DNA of 64,000 nucleotides from the NCBI RefSeq assembly GCF_900142765.1, contig NZ_FRCB01000006.1, positions 62,001-126,000 of the forward strand. The letters are read 5' to 3'. The translations under genes and the position numbers were made by a program. The first letter of the stretch is position 1; the number at the start of each line of letters is the position of its first letter. This document shows positions 15,489 through 23,935 of the stretch, piece after piece. The stretch comes from Roseovarius litoreus (GTDB lineage Bacteria > Pseudomonadota > Alphaproteobacteria > Rhodobacterales > Rhodobacteraceae). Under the pieces are notes generated by a model, which had not been told where the DNA came from, ran no database searches, and saw nothing but the letters and a program-made list of their open reading frames with translations.

Positions 15489-16088
15489 ATGGCCCATATC
15501 GACTATTATTTCACGACATTGTCGCCCTATGCCTATCTGGCAGGAGAGCGGCTGGAAGAGATCGCGGACCGGCATGGCGCCAGCATCACCTATCGCCCGC
15601 TGGACATCATGCAGCTTTTCCCGCGCACCGGCGGTCAGGCGCCCAAGGATCGCCACCCCTCGCGCCGGGCCTATCGCGATCAGGAATTGCCGCGTCAGGC
15701 CCGCAAGCTGGAGATGGCGCTGAACCTCCAGCCCGCCCATTGGCCGACCAATGCCGCGCCCTCGTCCTATGCGATCATCGCAGCCCAAGAGGCGGGCGGC
15801 GGCGATATGGGCAAGCTGGTGCACAGCATCCTGCGCGCTTGCTGGCTGGAAGAGCGCGACATCGCCGAGGACGAGGTCATCCGCGACTGCCTGCAGGCGG
15901 CGGGGTTCGATCCGGCGCTGGCCGATAGCGGGCTTCTGAGCGGGGCGGAAACCTATGCCGCCAACCTGGAACGGGCGGTCGCGGCCAATGTGTTCGGGGC
16001 GCCGTTCTACGTGGTCGATACCGGCCAAAGCTTTTGGGGACAGGACAGGCTGGGGGATCTGGACCTGCATCTGGCGGGCAAGCTCTGA
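15489..16088 (+). CDS. DsbA-family 2-hydroxychromene-2-carboxylate isomerase-like protein
   Basis: A 199-residue protein of the DsbA/kappa-GST fold. The N-terminus ([19 protein letters not shown]) has the SPYAY/Ser active-site segment of HCCA isomerases instead of a CxxC, and the C-terminus has [14 protein letters not shown] [21 protein letters not shown], including the conserved cis-Pro loop. Family members isomerise aromatic ring-cleavage products with glutathione, but many are of unknown substrate. I chose the ATG at 15489, with GGGGAG nine bases upstream. It lies 3 bp before an alpha/beta hydrolase gene, likely the same operon. Confidence 0.85.
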   Translation: MAHIDYYFTTLSPYAYLAGERLEEIADRHGASITYRPLDIMQLFPRTGGQAPKDRHPSRRAYRDQELPRQARKLEMALNLQPAHWPTNAAPSSYAIIAAQEAGGGDMGKLVHSILRACWLEERDIAEDEVIRDCLQAAGFDPALADSGLLSGAETYAANLERAVAANVFGAPFYVVDTGQSFWGQDRLGDLDLHLAGKL

Positions 16089-16091
16089 GCC

Positions 16092-16937
16092 ATGCCGCGC
16101 GATCTGCGGGCGGGGATCGAGACCCACTGGACGACATTCGGGCACGGCCCGCGCCGGGTTCTCGCGATCCATTGCTCGCTGGCCCATGCCGGAAGCTGGG
16201 CCGGTCTTGGTGCCCGGCTGGCCGAGCGGATGACGCTCATTGCCTTCGATCTGCCGGGGCACGGGCAAACGGCGCCATGGGATGCCGGCATGGGCGAGGT
16301 GCAGGGCCTGAGTGCCGCCATGGCGCTTGATTTCGCGACCGATCTTGCCGCCGAGGCAAGTGGAGAGATCGCCACCGGGACGGTCGATCTGATGGGGCAT
16401 TCCTTCGGGGCCACCGTGGCCCTGCGGCTGGCGGTGGAACGCCCGGACCTGGTGCGCTCGCTGGTGCTGATCGAGCCGGTGCTCTTCGCCGTGGCCTTCG
16501 CGGATGATCCGGGGGCGCGGGCGCGCTACGAGGCGGATATGTCTGGCTATGCGCGTGCCATCGCCGCAGGCGATGCCGTGACCGCGGCGCGGGAATTCAC
16601 CGCGATCTGGGGCGATGGGCGCGACTGGGACACGCTGCCCGAGACCGCGCGCGCAGCACTCGCGCGCACCATTCCCATGATCGACGCGGCAGCGCCCGCC
16701 TTGATGGAGGATGTGGCGGGGGTGCTGACCCCCGGCGGTCTGGATCGCGTGGCCTGCCCGGTGCTGCTTCTGGGCGGCAGCGCCTCGCCCGGCATCACCG
16801 AGGCGATCGCCGAGGGGTTGGCCGCGCGCCTGCCGCATGCTGCGCGCGCGATGATCGGTGGTGCGGGCCATATGGCGCCGATCACTCATCCGCGCCAGGT
16901 GGCCTCGGAACTGCAGCGGTTTTTCGACGGGGTCTGA
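16092..16937 (+). CDS. Alpha/beta-fold hydrolase
   Basis: A 281-residue hydrolase. The nucleophile elbow GHSFG is near residue 101, the strand [12 protein letters not shown] precedes it, and the catalytic His is in [12 protein letters not shown] near the C-terminus. An acidic residue in [10 protein letters not shown] is not obvious, so the third triad member is unsure. Substrate is unknown. Co-transcription with the upstream isomerase-like gene (3-bp gap) hints at a shared aromatic or ester-degrading task. Confidence 0.82.
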   Translation: MPRDLRAGIETHWTTFGHGPRRVLAIHCSLAHAGSWAGLGARLAERMTLIAFDLPGHGQTAPWDAGMGEVQGLSAAMALDFATDLAAEASGEIATGTVDLMGHSFGATVALRLAVERPDLVRSLVLIEPVLFAVAFADDPGARARYEADMSGYARAIAAGDAVTAAREFTAIWGDGRDWDTLPETARAALARTIPMIDAAAPALMEDVAGVLTPGGLDRVACPVLLLGGSASPGITEAIAEGLAARLPHAARAMIGGAGHMAPITHPRQVASELQRFFDGV

Positions 16938-16948
16938 GCGGGGCATTT

Positions 16949-17030
16949 GGGGGCCAGCCCCCGTCGTTGAAATCCCGAAGAGGGGGATTTCAACGACTCC
17001 CCCGGGATATTTCAGGCCAGAAGAAACGCG
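16949..17030. repeat. Dispersed intergenic repeat, copy A (module 2, reverse)
   Basis: GGGGGC (16949-16954) pairs with GCCCCC (16957-16962). Then GTCGTTGAAATCCC (16963-16976) pairs perfectly with GGGATTTCAACGAC (16984-16997), followed by CCCCCGGGATATTTC and GGCCAGAAGAAACG. The same block, in the other orientation, is found at 29220-29270 and 35360-35438. It lies between convergent gene ends. Confidence 0.85.
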
Positions 17031-17045
17031 AGCGCCGGACGGGTC

Positions 17046-17160
17046 TAAAGCGTTCCGCCTTTAGCCTGAGGCTTCAGCGACAGGCGGAACGCGTGCACCG
17101 ATTGAACCGAGCACCGCATTTCGCGAAAATATGGGATTGGGGTTTTCGCGAAACGCTTTA
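17046..17160. repeat. Composite palindromic element at the ltaE 3' end
   Basis: Outer arms TAAAGCGTT (17046-17054) and AACGCTTTA (17152-17160) enclose two perfect inner stems: GCGTTCCGCCT (17050-17060) with AGGCGGAACGC (17082-17092), and TTTCGCGAAAA (17119-17129) with TTTTCGCGAAA (17143-17153). The right end provides the TAA stop of ltaE. It resembles REP-like palindromes; no second copy was noticed in the window. Confidence 0.75.
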
Positions 17161-18204
17161 GCCGCGCGCGGCCTCTACGAAGCTGTCGATCGCCGCCTCG
17201 CTGACCGACCAGTCGCAGACCAGCCGCATCGACAGCGGCTCTGCCGGGTCCGCGCCATCAAGCTGGCCCGCGCGCAAACCGTAAGGCGCACCTGCCGCAT
17301 GCAGGCGCTGATGGGTGGCGCGGGGCAGGGTGGCGAAGATCATGTTGGCCTGAGGTTCAGCCAGGAAGGCGCAGTCCGGCAGGCTGCGCAGCCCCTCGGC
17401 CAGACGCGCGGCGCGCGCATTGGCGGCGCGCGCCATGTCGAGCCACAGATCATCGGCGAGATAGGCCAGCATCTGCGCCGAGAGGAACCGGTGCTTGGAA
17501 AACAGATGTCCCGCACGCTTGCGGCGCAGCTCGAATTCCCACGAATGGACGGGGTTGAAGACGATCACCGCCTCGACGCCGAGACAGCCGTTCTTGGTGC
17601 CACCGAAGCTGACCGCGTCGATCCCGGCCTTCCATGTCATCTCGGCGGGGGTGCAGCCAAGCGCCACCAGCGCATTGGCAAAGCGCGCGCCATCCAGATG
17701 CACCGGCAGCCCATGCGCCGCCGCCACGCCCGAGAGGGCCTGCAATTCCTCGAGCGTGTAGAGCCGGCCCATTTCCGTCACCTGCGTGAGCGAGACCGGG
17801 CCGGGCTGGGCGACATGCACATTGCCATGGCCCGCCTCGGCGATGGCGGCGGACAGCTCTGTCGGGGTCATCTTGTCGGCCTCGCCAACCAGCGACAATT
17901 TGCAGCCGCCGGTATAGAATTCCGGCGCCTGGCATTCGTCGCAGTTGATATGGGCGAGCGGGGTGCAATAGATCGTCTGCCAGGGCTGTGCCAGCGTCGC
18001 CAGCGCCAGCGCATTGGCCGCGGTGCCGGTGGCCACCAGATGCACCATCGCCTCGGGGGCCTCGAAGATCTCGCGCAGGCGGGCGCGGGTCTGCGCCATC
18101 AGATCATCCGCGCCATAGGACGCGGCATAGCCGTCATTCGCACGCGCCAGGGCCTCGATGATCCGCGGATGTGCGGGACCGCAATTGTCGGAGGCGAATG
18201 TCAT
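17158..18204 (-). CDS. ltaE: Low-specificity L-threonine aldolase
   Basis: A 348-residue PLP enzyme that cleaves L-threonine or L-allo-threonine to glycine and acetaldehyde. The PLP lysine is Lys204 in SFGGTKNG and the ring-nitrogen Asp is Asp171 in HLDGARFAN. The N-terminal FASDNCGPAHPRI is typical. Its ATG overlaps the stop of the YcgN gene (ATGA), and YcgN in turn overlaps ribF, so ribF-ycgN-ltaE form one operon. The stop codon lies inside a palindromic element. Confidence 0.93.
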   Translation of the reverse strand: MTFASDNCGPAHPRIIEALARANDGYAASYGADDLMAQTRARLREIFEAPEAMVHLVATGTAANALALATLAQPWQTIYCTPLAHINCDECQAPEFYTGGCKLSLVGEADKMTPTELSAAIAEAGHGNVHVAQPGPVSLTQVTEMGRLYTLEELQALSGVAAAHGLPVHLDGARFANALVALGCTPAEMTWKAGIDAVSFGGTKNGCLGVEAVIVFNPVHSWEFELRRKRAGHLFSKHRFLSAQMLAYLADDLWLDMARAANARAARLAEGLRSLPDCAFLAEPQANMIFATLPRATHQRLHAAGAPYGLRAGQLDGADPAEPLSMRLVCDWSVSEAAIDSFVEAARG

Positions 18205-18677
18205 GTGCCTGGCTCCTCGATCAGATGGTCTTCCCAGTCGTCCTCATCGACCTCGAACTCGGGGATGGTGGCGTTCTGCACCGATACGCCGGCGCGGTGC
18301 ACGCTGTCCGGATCGCCCGAGATCAGCGGGTGCCAGTCGTAAAGCGGCTTGCCGTGATGGAGCAGCTTGTAGGCGCAGGTTTCGGGCATCCAGTAGAGAT
18401 GGCCCTCAAGGTTTCGCGCATCCAGCGTGATGCATTCCGGCACGAACTGGTGGCGGATATCGTATTGTGCACAGCGGCAGGTGCTGTCGTCGAACAGGCG
18501 ACAGGCGACGCGGGTCAGCGCCACCTCGCCGGTCTCGTCATCTTCGAGCTTGTTGAGGCAGCATTTGCCGCAGCCATCGCAGAGCGCCTCCCATTCGTGG
18601 CGGGTCATGCGCGACAGGGGCTTGGTTTCCCAGTAGCGCGGCGCAAGGCCCGTGCGGTCGATCGGATCGTCGCTCAT
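18201..18677 (-). CDS. YcgN/UPF0260-family cysteine-cluster protein
   Basis: A 158-residue protein of the YcgN (UPF0260) family. A cluster of cysteines (CDGCGKCC near residue 35, then CRLF, CRCAQYD, and PECITLD, PETCAYKL) suggests metal or Fe-S binding. The end is acidic (EVDEDDWEDH). The biochemical function of the family is not known to me. It overlaps both neighbours by four bases (ATGA), in the middle of the ribF-ltaE operon. Confidence 0.88.
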   Translation of the reverse strand: MSDDPIDRTGLAPRYWETKPLSRMTRHEWEALCDGCGKCCLNKLEDDETGEVALTRVACRLFDDSTCRCAQYDIRHQFVPECITLDARNLEGHLYWMPETCAYKLLHHGKPLYDWHPLISGDPDSVHRAGVSVQNATIPEFEVDEDDWEDHLIEEPGT

Positions 18678-19612
18678 GACGCGCCAAGGATGTCGCGGGC
18701 GCGGGCGCAGTCGGCATCCATCTGCGCGATGAAGGCCTCGAGACTGTCGAAGGTGGCTTCGGGGCGCAGGTACTCCACCAGCGCGACCGACAGCTCCGCG
18801 CCATAAAGATCGCCGGAGAAGTCGAAGATGAAGGTCTCGAGATTGGGCACCTCACCATGAAACATCGGTCGCACGCCGAGCGAGGCCGCGCCGTGATACT
18901 GCCCGGCATGGGGGCCGTCGCGCACCTCGACCAGCACGGCATAGACGCCGAAGCGCGGCGGATGCAGCCCTTCGATCGACATGTTCGCGGTCGGATAGCC
19001 CAATTCGCGGCCCCGCTGTTCACCCCCCACCACCGGGCCGTCGATCCGGTGCCAGTGCCCCAGCATGGCGGCGGCGTCGCGCGGGCGTCCTTCGGACAGG
19101 GCGGCGCGGATCGCGGTCGACGAGACCTGCCCGGTCCGCCCCTCGAGCAACTCTGCGATGGTCACGCCGAATCCCATCTCGCGGCCGAACCGCTCCAGAT
19201 CGCGCGCGTCGCCCGCGCGCCCCTTGCCGAAACAGAAATCCGCGCCCACCACCACATGGCGCAACCCAAGCCCGCGCGCGATCACGTTGCGCGCGAACTC
19301 ATAGGGCGAAAGGGCCGCCATCGCGGCGTTGAAATTCAGCTCATAGAGCTTTTCGATCCCGAGTTTCTGCAGGCGATGCGCGCGCGCCTCGCGGCTCATC
19401 AGCCGGAAGGGGGGCGAATCGGGGGCGAAATATTCCCTCGGGTGCGGCTCGAAGGTCAGCACCCCGAGCGGCGCGCCCAGTGCCGCGGCATGCTCGCGGG
19501 CGATGTCGATCACCGATTGATGACCCAGATGCACGCCGTCGAAATTGCCGATGGCGACGGATGCGCCCCGGTCGGCCTGATCCACATAGTCATAGTCGCG
19601 GACAATCTGCAT
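18674..19612 (-). CDS. ribF: Bifunctional riboflavin kinase/FAD synthetase
   Basis: A 312-residue enzyme that phosphorylates riboflavin to FMN and adenylates FMN to FAD. The N-terminal nucleotidyltransferase domain has GNFDGVHLGH (residues 22-31) and the C-terminal flavokinase domain has GRELGYPTANM. The start at 19612 begins MQIVRDYDYV, the normal length; the open frame further upstream is spurious. No FMN riboswitch is visible upstream. It is the first gene of the ribF-ycgN-ltaE operon. Confidence 0.95.
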   Translation of the reverse strand: MQIVRDYDYVDQADRGASVAIGNFDGVHLGHQSVIDIAREHAAALGAPLGVLTFEPHPREYFAPDSPPFRLMSREARAHRLQKLGIEKLYELNFNAAMAALSPYEFARNVIARGLGLRHVVVGADFCFGKGRAGDARDLERFGREMGFGVTIAELLEGRTGQVSSTAIRAALSEGRPRDAAAMLGHWHRIDGPVVGGEQRGRELGYPTANMSIEGLHPPRFGVYAVLVEVRDGPHAGQYHGAASLGVRPMFHGEVPNLETFIFDFSGDLYGAELSVALVEYLRPEATFDSLEAFIAQMDADCARARDILGAS

Positions 19613-19680
19613 GGCGCAGGGGTAGCCCCATGTCCGCGCAGGTGCAAGCGCGATACGCGCCCGCGTCCCGTGCCTCGCGA

Positions 19681-19863
19681 TCAGCTTTGATGCGGGCCGC
19701 GCATCTCGGCGATGGCCAACCGGATACGCTTCCAGTTTTCGGCTTCCTGCGTCTCGCCGGCCTCGTCCGATTCGCGCATCCTGCGGGCGGCGATCACCGG
19801 CGCCTTCGATCCATAGGACGACAGAAGCGCGCGGGCATATTCCGTTGTCTTTGCGGTTTGCAT
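19681..19863 (-). CDS. Small conserved-type hypothetical protein
   Basis: A 60-residue basic/acidic-mixed protein (MQTAKTTEYARALLSSYG...). A perfect AGGAGG lies six bases before the ATG at 19863, which argues that it is translated. The sequence ends with an amphipathic helix (EAENWKRIRLAIAEMRG). No domain was recognised. It sits 68 bp upstream of ribF on the same strand and may belong to that transcript. Confidence 0.7.
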   Translation of the reverse strand: MQTAKTTEYARALLSSYGSKAPVIAARRMRESDEAGETQEAENWKRIRLAIAEMRGPHQS

Positions 19864-19994
19864 GATGTCTCCTCCTTTGACCGGGACGGTGCGATGCACG
19901 CGCCCGGATGGGGGAGAAGTGTACCACAACGGGCGCCCGCCCGATCAAGGGGCAGGCGGAGCGTCCCTGTTTTGCGGCGGGATGGCGCGCAGGA

Positions 19995-20438
19995 TCAGTC
20001 GAATTTGCCCGATGGCGCCAGCACCGTGGCCTCGCCGATCAGCACCTTCTTGCCGTTGACCAGACAGCGGCAATCCAGTTGCACGCGGCGCTTGGCATGG
20101 TCGATGCCGATCACCTCGACCTCGGCCAGCACCATGTCGCCGGGCCGCACGGGTGCCAAAAACTTGAGTGTCTGGCCCATATAGACCGTACCGTGCCCCG
20201 GAAGCTGTTCCCCGATCACCGCCGAAATCAGCCCGGCGGTCAGCATCCCGTGGGCGATCCGGCCCTCGAAAATGGTGTCCTGCGCATAGGCATCGTCCAG
20301 ATGCACCGGGTTCCGGTCGGTCGAGACCTGCGCGAACATCTCGATATCCTCGTCGGTGACGACTTTGCGCAGGCTGCGGGTCATGCCCATCTCGATTTGC
20401 TCGATGGTGATGGTTCCGCGTGGCATGTTGTCCAACAT
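19995..20438 (-). CDS. MaoC-family (R)-specific enoyl-CoA hydratase
   Basis: A 147-residue hot-dog-fold protein. The hydratase-2 motif is visible: DRNPVHLDDAYA (catalytic Asp and His) followed by FEGRIAHGML. Such enzymes hydrate trans-2-enoyl-CoA to (R)-3-hydroxyacyl-CoA for fatty acid or polyhydroxyalkanoate metabolism. GGAGGGG precedes the ATG. It stands alone, so the pathway is not shown by context. Confidence 0.9.
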   Translation of the reverse strand: MLDNMPRGTITIEQIEMGMTRSLRKVVTDEDIEMFAQVSTDRNPVHLDDAYAQDTIFEGRIAHGMLTAGLISAVIGEQLPGHGTVYMGQTLKFLAPVRPGDMVLAEVEVIGIDHAKRRVQLDCRCLVNGKKVLIGEATVLAPSGKFD

Positions 20439-20551
20439 TCGCCCCTCCTGACCGGCTGGTGGGTAATAATCGCGACACTCAGCCGCTCAAAGTTGGAACT
20501 TTATTACTTTGCAGATGCAGAAAATCAAGCCTTTTCTGCTCAAGGAACGCT

Positions 20552-21424
20552 TTAACGCAAAAAGCCGATCGCATAGGTGGGGTGCATCTGCTCGTCCTGA
20601 AGATAGGCCTCAAGCGCGCTTTCGTCGGGATGCCGGTTGGTTTTCGTCTCTTTCGCGGCCAGCCCGCCGGTGATGAACAGCGAATCGATATCCTCGCCCA
20701 CGGCGCCCGCGATATCGGTCTGGATGCCGTCACCGATCGCCAGAATCGAGGCCGTCTCGGCATCGCGCCCCATCGCGGCCAGACGGCGGCGGGCCAGATC
20801 ATAGATCGGCGGGTGCGGCTTGCCGAAATAAAGGCTCTCGCCCCCCATCTCGGTATACAGCCGCGCCAGCGCGCCGGCGCACCATTCGCGCCGCTCGCCC
20901 CGGTCCACCACGATATCGGGATTGGCACAGAGCAGCTTCATCCCCTTGGTCTTTGCATAGAGGAAATCGGCGCGATACTCCGACGGATCGGCCATCGGAT
21001 CGAACGGCCCGGTGCAGACGATGCCTTGGGCCTCCTGCAGGGGCACGGTCTCGATCTCGACGGGATCCTTGATCACTTCCAGCGGCTCGAAAAATTTCGT
21101 GTCGCGCGCTTCGCCGATGAAATAGACCTTCTCGCCGACGGCCCCCTGAAACATCGCCGCGCGCGCGCTGTCGCCGGATGTGGTGATGACATCCCAGCAA
21201 TCGGTCGGCACATCAAAGCTCACAAGCTGTTTTTCCACCCCGGCACGGGGGCGCGGCGAATTGGTCACCAGAACCACGGTCCCGCCACCCTCGCGATAGG
21301 CCCGCAAGGCCGCGACCGCCTCGGGAAAGGCGGTCACGCCATTATGCAGGCACCCCCAAAGATCGACGAAGAGCGCGTCATAACGGTCGGAAATCTCGGA
21401 GAGCGACTGGATGATCTGGGTCAT
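20552..21424 (-). CDS. HAD-superfamily subclass IIA phosphatase (TIGR01459-like)
   Basis: A 290-residue HAD phosphatase. Motif I is DLWGCLHNG (Asp21; the second Asp of the usual DxD is replaced by Trp-Gly, as in this subfamily), motif II is VTNSPR, and motif III/IV is GDGIQTDIAGA. The NagD-like C2 cap (GKPHPPIYDLA) is present. The alphaproteobacterial subfamily has no firmly known substrate. It is divergent from the flavin reductase gene, with 268 bp between starts. Confidence 0.85.
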   Translation of the reverse strand: MTQIIQSLSEISDRYDALFVDLWGCLHNGVTAFPEAVAALRAYREGGGTVVLVTNSPRPRAGVEKQLVSFDVPTDCWDVITTSGDSARAAMFQGAVGEKVYFIGEARDTKFFEPLEVIKDPVEIETVPLQEAQGIVCTGPFDPMADPSEYRADFLYAKTKGMKLLCANPDIVVDRGERREWCAGALARLYTEMGGESLYFGKPHPPIYDLARRRLAAMGRDAETASILAIGDGIQTDIAGAVGEDIDSLFITGGLAAKETKTNRHPDESALEAYLQDEQMHPTYAIGFLR

Positions 21425-21648
21425 GGAACGGGCCTGCGCAGCTTGGGGACGAAAAACGCCTCAGCTATGGCAGGCCCGCGCCGCAATGGCCACCTTGAAA
21501 ATCCGTCCTGTGATGGGGTGTGGCCGCAAGGGCCTCAAGCTTTCCCGAAGAAAGATTTGGGCATCGGCGGCAAACCCACTATCTGTTGCGCAATGCATGT
21601 TCGCGCGCACATTGACGTGGCCGCACATGCCGTTGAAATCAGGGGACC

Positions 21649-21696
21649 ATGAACCGAATGACACGGCCAGAACTCGAAACCGGGGTGCAGGCATGA
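21649..21696 (+). other. Possible 15-codon leader ORF overlapping the flavin reductase start
   Basis: An ATG at 21649 opens MNRMTRPELETGVQA and stops with TGA at 21694-21696, which overlaps the ATG (21693) of the next gene as ATGA. AGGGGA is two bases before the first ATG, a rather short spacing; a second ATG is at 21658. The downstream gene itself has only a weak ribosome site, so reinitiation from this ORF would make sense. Purely sequence-based suggestion. Confidence 0.35.
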
Positions 21697-22184
21697 CCGC
21701 TGCGCGGGATGCTTTCGTCGCCGCCATGCGGCAGGTGGCCTCGACGGTGACCGTCGTCACCACCGATGGCCCGGGCGGGCTGATGGGCGCGACCGTCAGC
21801 GCCTTCACCTCGCTTTCCGCCGACCCTCCGGCGGTGCTCGTGTGCCTCAAGGCGGATAGCCGAATCGCGCTTGCAGTGGCCGATAACGGCACCTTCACCG
21901 TCAATGTCCTGCCCGAGGACGCGGTGGATGTGGCGCAGCGCTTTGCGGGGGCGTTCGACCATGAAAACCCCGATCGCTTTCATGGCGTCATCGCCACGCC
22001 CAACGAATTCGGGCCGATCCTGCCACGGGCCACGGCCTTTACCTGCACGCTGCAGAAAACCTACAACCACGCCACGCATCAGATCTGCATCGGGGCGGTG
22101 TCGGGAATTTCCAATGCCGGGGAACGGCCGCTCACCTACATGCATGGCGCCTTCCATGTGGTGCGGCCCAAACAGGCGCTCTGA
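21693..22184 (+). CDS. Flavin reductase family protein
   Basis: A 163-residue FMN-binding split-barrel protein. The segments TVVTTDGPGGLMGATVSAFTSLS and PPAVLVCLK, then GTFTVNVLPEDA and a late TYMHGAFH, are typical of the reductase component of two-component flavin monooxygenases (HpaC-like). It supplies reduced FMN or FAD to a partner oxygenase; no oxygenase is nearby. Start at 21693 fits the family; the frame is open further upstream without family similarity. The start overlaps a possible leader ORF. Confidence 0.88.
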   Translation: MTAARDAFVAAMRQVASTVTVVTTDGPGGLMGATVSAFTSLSADPPAVLVCLKADSRIALAVADNGTFTVNVLPEDAVDVAQRFAGAFDHENPDRFHGVIATPNEFGPILPRATAFTCTLQKTYNHATHQICIGAVSGISNAGERPLTYMHGAFHVVRPKQAL

Positions 22185-22199
22185 TCCAGACACAGAAAA

Positions 22200-22223
22200 A
22201 GGGGCGCCCCTCGGGACGCCCCT
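22200..22223. terminator. Bidirectional terminator between convergent genes
   Basis: AGGGGCG (22200-22206) pairs with CGCCCCT (22217-22223) around a ten-base loop. An A-run (AGAAAAA) precedes it, which makes a T-run for the minus-strand pyrophosphatase gene. It lies 15 bp after the flavin reductase stop and 21 bp after the other gene's stop. Confidence 0.75.
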
Positions 22224-22244
22224 CGAACCCAGACCCTGCCTTGC

Positions 22245-23165
22245 TCAGAGAGCGAGGTTTGGGATGATCTGCTTCTTGCGGCTCATCACGCCGGGCAGCA
22301 CCACATGGTCACCCGCGACAGTCGCGCCAAAGCTTTTCTCGGCCAGCGTCTTGACCAGATCGTTGGGCACCAGCAGCGTGGCCTCTTCGTTCAGGATATC
22401 CACCACGAACAGCAGAACCTGATCCACGCCATCTTCGGCGGCAACGTCCTGCATGCTCTGCATCAGGCTGTCCTTGCGATCGAGCACCGTGGCCGGCGCC
22501 GTCGTCTCCAGCACCGAGACACGGAATTTCGTGCCCGCGACCTCGTATTCCTTGCTGTCCATGCGCAACAGCTCGGCATCCGAAAACGCCGACACGTCGG
22601 ATTTGGCGGCGAACATCTCGGCGGCATAGCTGGCGATATCGACCCCCAGATCGGCGGCCAGACGCTCGGCCACGGCGCGGTCATGCGCGGTGGTGGTGGG
22701 GCTGCGGAACTCAAGCGTGTCCGACAGGATGCAGGTCAGCGCGGCCCCCTTCATCGCGTCGGGCATCTTGGCGGCATGCTCGCCCATCAGATCGACCATG
22801 ATCGTCGCCGTGCAGGCCAGCGGGCGCACGGTGATGTCGATCGGGCCTTTGGTCTCCAGCCCGCCCACCAGCTTGTGATGGTCGATGATCCCTTGAATAT
22901 CGGCCTCGTTGATCGCACCCGGCAGTTCGGCGGGGTTGTTGGTGTCCACGATCACGCAGGGCTGGCCCGGCTCGACATCGGCGATGATGCGCGGCTTGGG
23001 CAGCGACCAGCGCTCCAGCATGAAGGCGGCCTCGGTGTTGGGCTCGCCCAGAAGAACCGGCTCGGCGTCGGTGCCGTCCACCTCGTTGAGATACCAGGCC
23101 CACAGGATCGGCGATCCGGTGGAATCGGTGTCGGGGGATTTATGGCCGAAAACAAGCGTCGTCAT
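22245..23165 (-). CDS. ppaC: Manganese-dependent inorganic pyrophosphatase (family II, DHH)
   Basis: A 306-residue family II pyrophosphatase. The DHH-domain metal ligands are seen in GHKSPDTDS near the N-terminus, VDTNN around residue 78 and IDHHKL around residue 97; the DHHA2 C-domain has KEYEVAGTKFRVS and the terminal RKKQ motif (MSRKKQIIP). It hydrolyses pyrophosphate with Mn2+ or Co2+. ATG 23165 has AAGGA eight bases upstream; a GTG two codons earlier is also in frame. Confidence 0.93.
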   Translation of the reverse strand: MTTLVFGHKSPDTDSTGSPILWAWYLNEVDGTDAEPVLLGEPNTEAAFMLERWSLPKPRIIADVEPGQPCVIVDTNNPAELPGAINEADIQGIIDHHKLVGGLETKGPIDITVRPLACTATIMVDLMGEHAAKMPDAMKGAALTCILSDTLEFRSPTTTAHDRAVAERLAADLGVDIASYAAEMFAAKSDVSAFSDAELLRMDSKEYEVAGTKFRVSVLETTAPATVLDRKDSLMQSMQDVAAEDGVDQVLLFVVDILNEEATLLVPNDLVKTLAEKSFGATVAGDHVVLPGVMSRKKQIIPNLAL

Positions 23166-23260
23166 TGTCACTGTCCTTACGGGTTTGGATCGGATTTGCG
23201 CGCCTTATATGAGGGCAGGGCGGGCTTGTCACCCATGCGCGTTGCGGCCATTTTGCACGC

Positions 23261-23935
23261 ATGAGCAAACCCGCCGAAACCGCGCTGTATCCCCCCGTCA
23301 AGACATGGCTTGAAGCGCTCGGCTATACCGTCAAGGCCGAGGTGGGCGCGGCCGACGTTCTGGCCATCCGCGACGGCGCCGAGCCTGTGGTGGTTGAGTT
23401 GAAAACCGGCTTTTCGCTGACCCTCCTGCAACAGGCCGTGGCCCGTCAGGCGATCACCGATTGTGTCTATGTCGCGGTGCCGCGCTGGCGGGGCCGGGCG
23501 GGCTGGCGGGCGTTCAAGGGCAATCTGGGCCTCTGCCGCCGTCTCGGGCTGGGCGTGCTCAGCGTGCGCACCGAGGATGGCTTCGTGCAGCTGCATTGCG
23601 ATCCCGCGCCCTTCGTGCCTCGCCGGTCGGCCCGCCGCCGCGCCGCCCTTCTGGGCGAGTTCGCGGCGCGCGAGGGCGATCCCAATGCCGGGGGCACGCG
23701 GGGGCAGGTGATGACCGCCTACCGGCAGGACGCGCTGCGCTGTGCGGCGCATCTGGCGGCACATGGCCCGCTTCAGGGTGCGGCGGTGGCCCGCGCGACC
23801 GGTGTGGGGCGCGCGACACGGATCATGGCCGACAATCATCACGGCTGGTTCGCGCGTGTCGCGCGCGGCGTCTATGCGCTCAGCGATGCAGGCCGGGCCG
23901 AGATCACGGATCGAACGGCAGACGCTCGATCGTGA
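23261..23935 (+). CDS. DUF2161-type putative PD-(D/E)XK nuclease-fold protein
   Basis: A 224-residue protein. Residues 1-110 contain a candidate PD-(D/E)XK core: AADVLAIR (Asp), then VVVELKTG (ELK), then a Gln-rich helix (LLQQAVARQ). The C-terminal half (from about 150) looks like a winged helix (HGPLQGAAVARATGVGRATRIM, then GWFARVARGVYALS). This is the layout of the DUF2161 family, whose activity and substrate are unknown. The last 32 bp overlap the 3' end of the convergent TraB/GumN gene. Confidence 0.78.
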   Translation: MSKPAETALYPPVKTWLEALGYTVKAEVGAADVLAIRDGAEPVVVELKTGFSLTLLQQAVARQAITDCVYVAVPRWRGRAGWRAFKGNLGLCRRLGLGVLSVRTEDGFVQLHCDPAPFVPRRSARRRAALLGEFAAREGDPNAGGTRGQVMTAYRQDALRCAAHLAAHGPLQGAAVARATGVGRATRIMADNHHGWFARVARGVYALSDAGRAEITDRTADARS

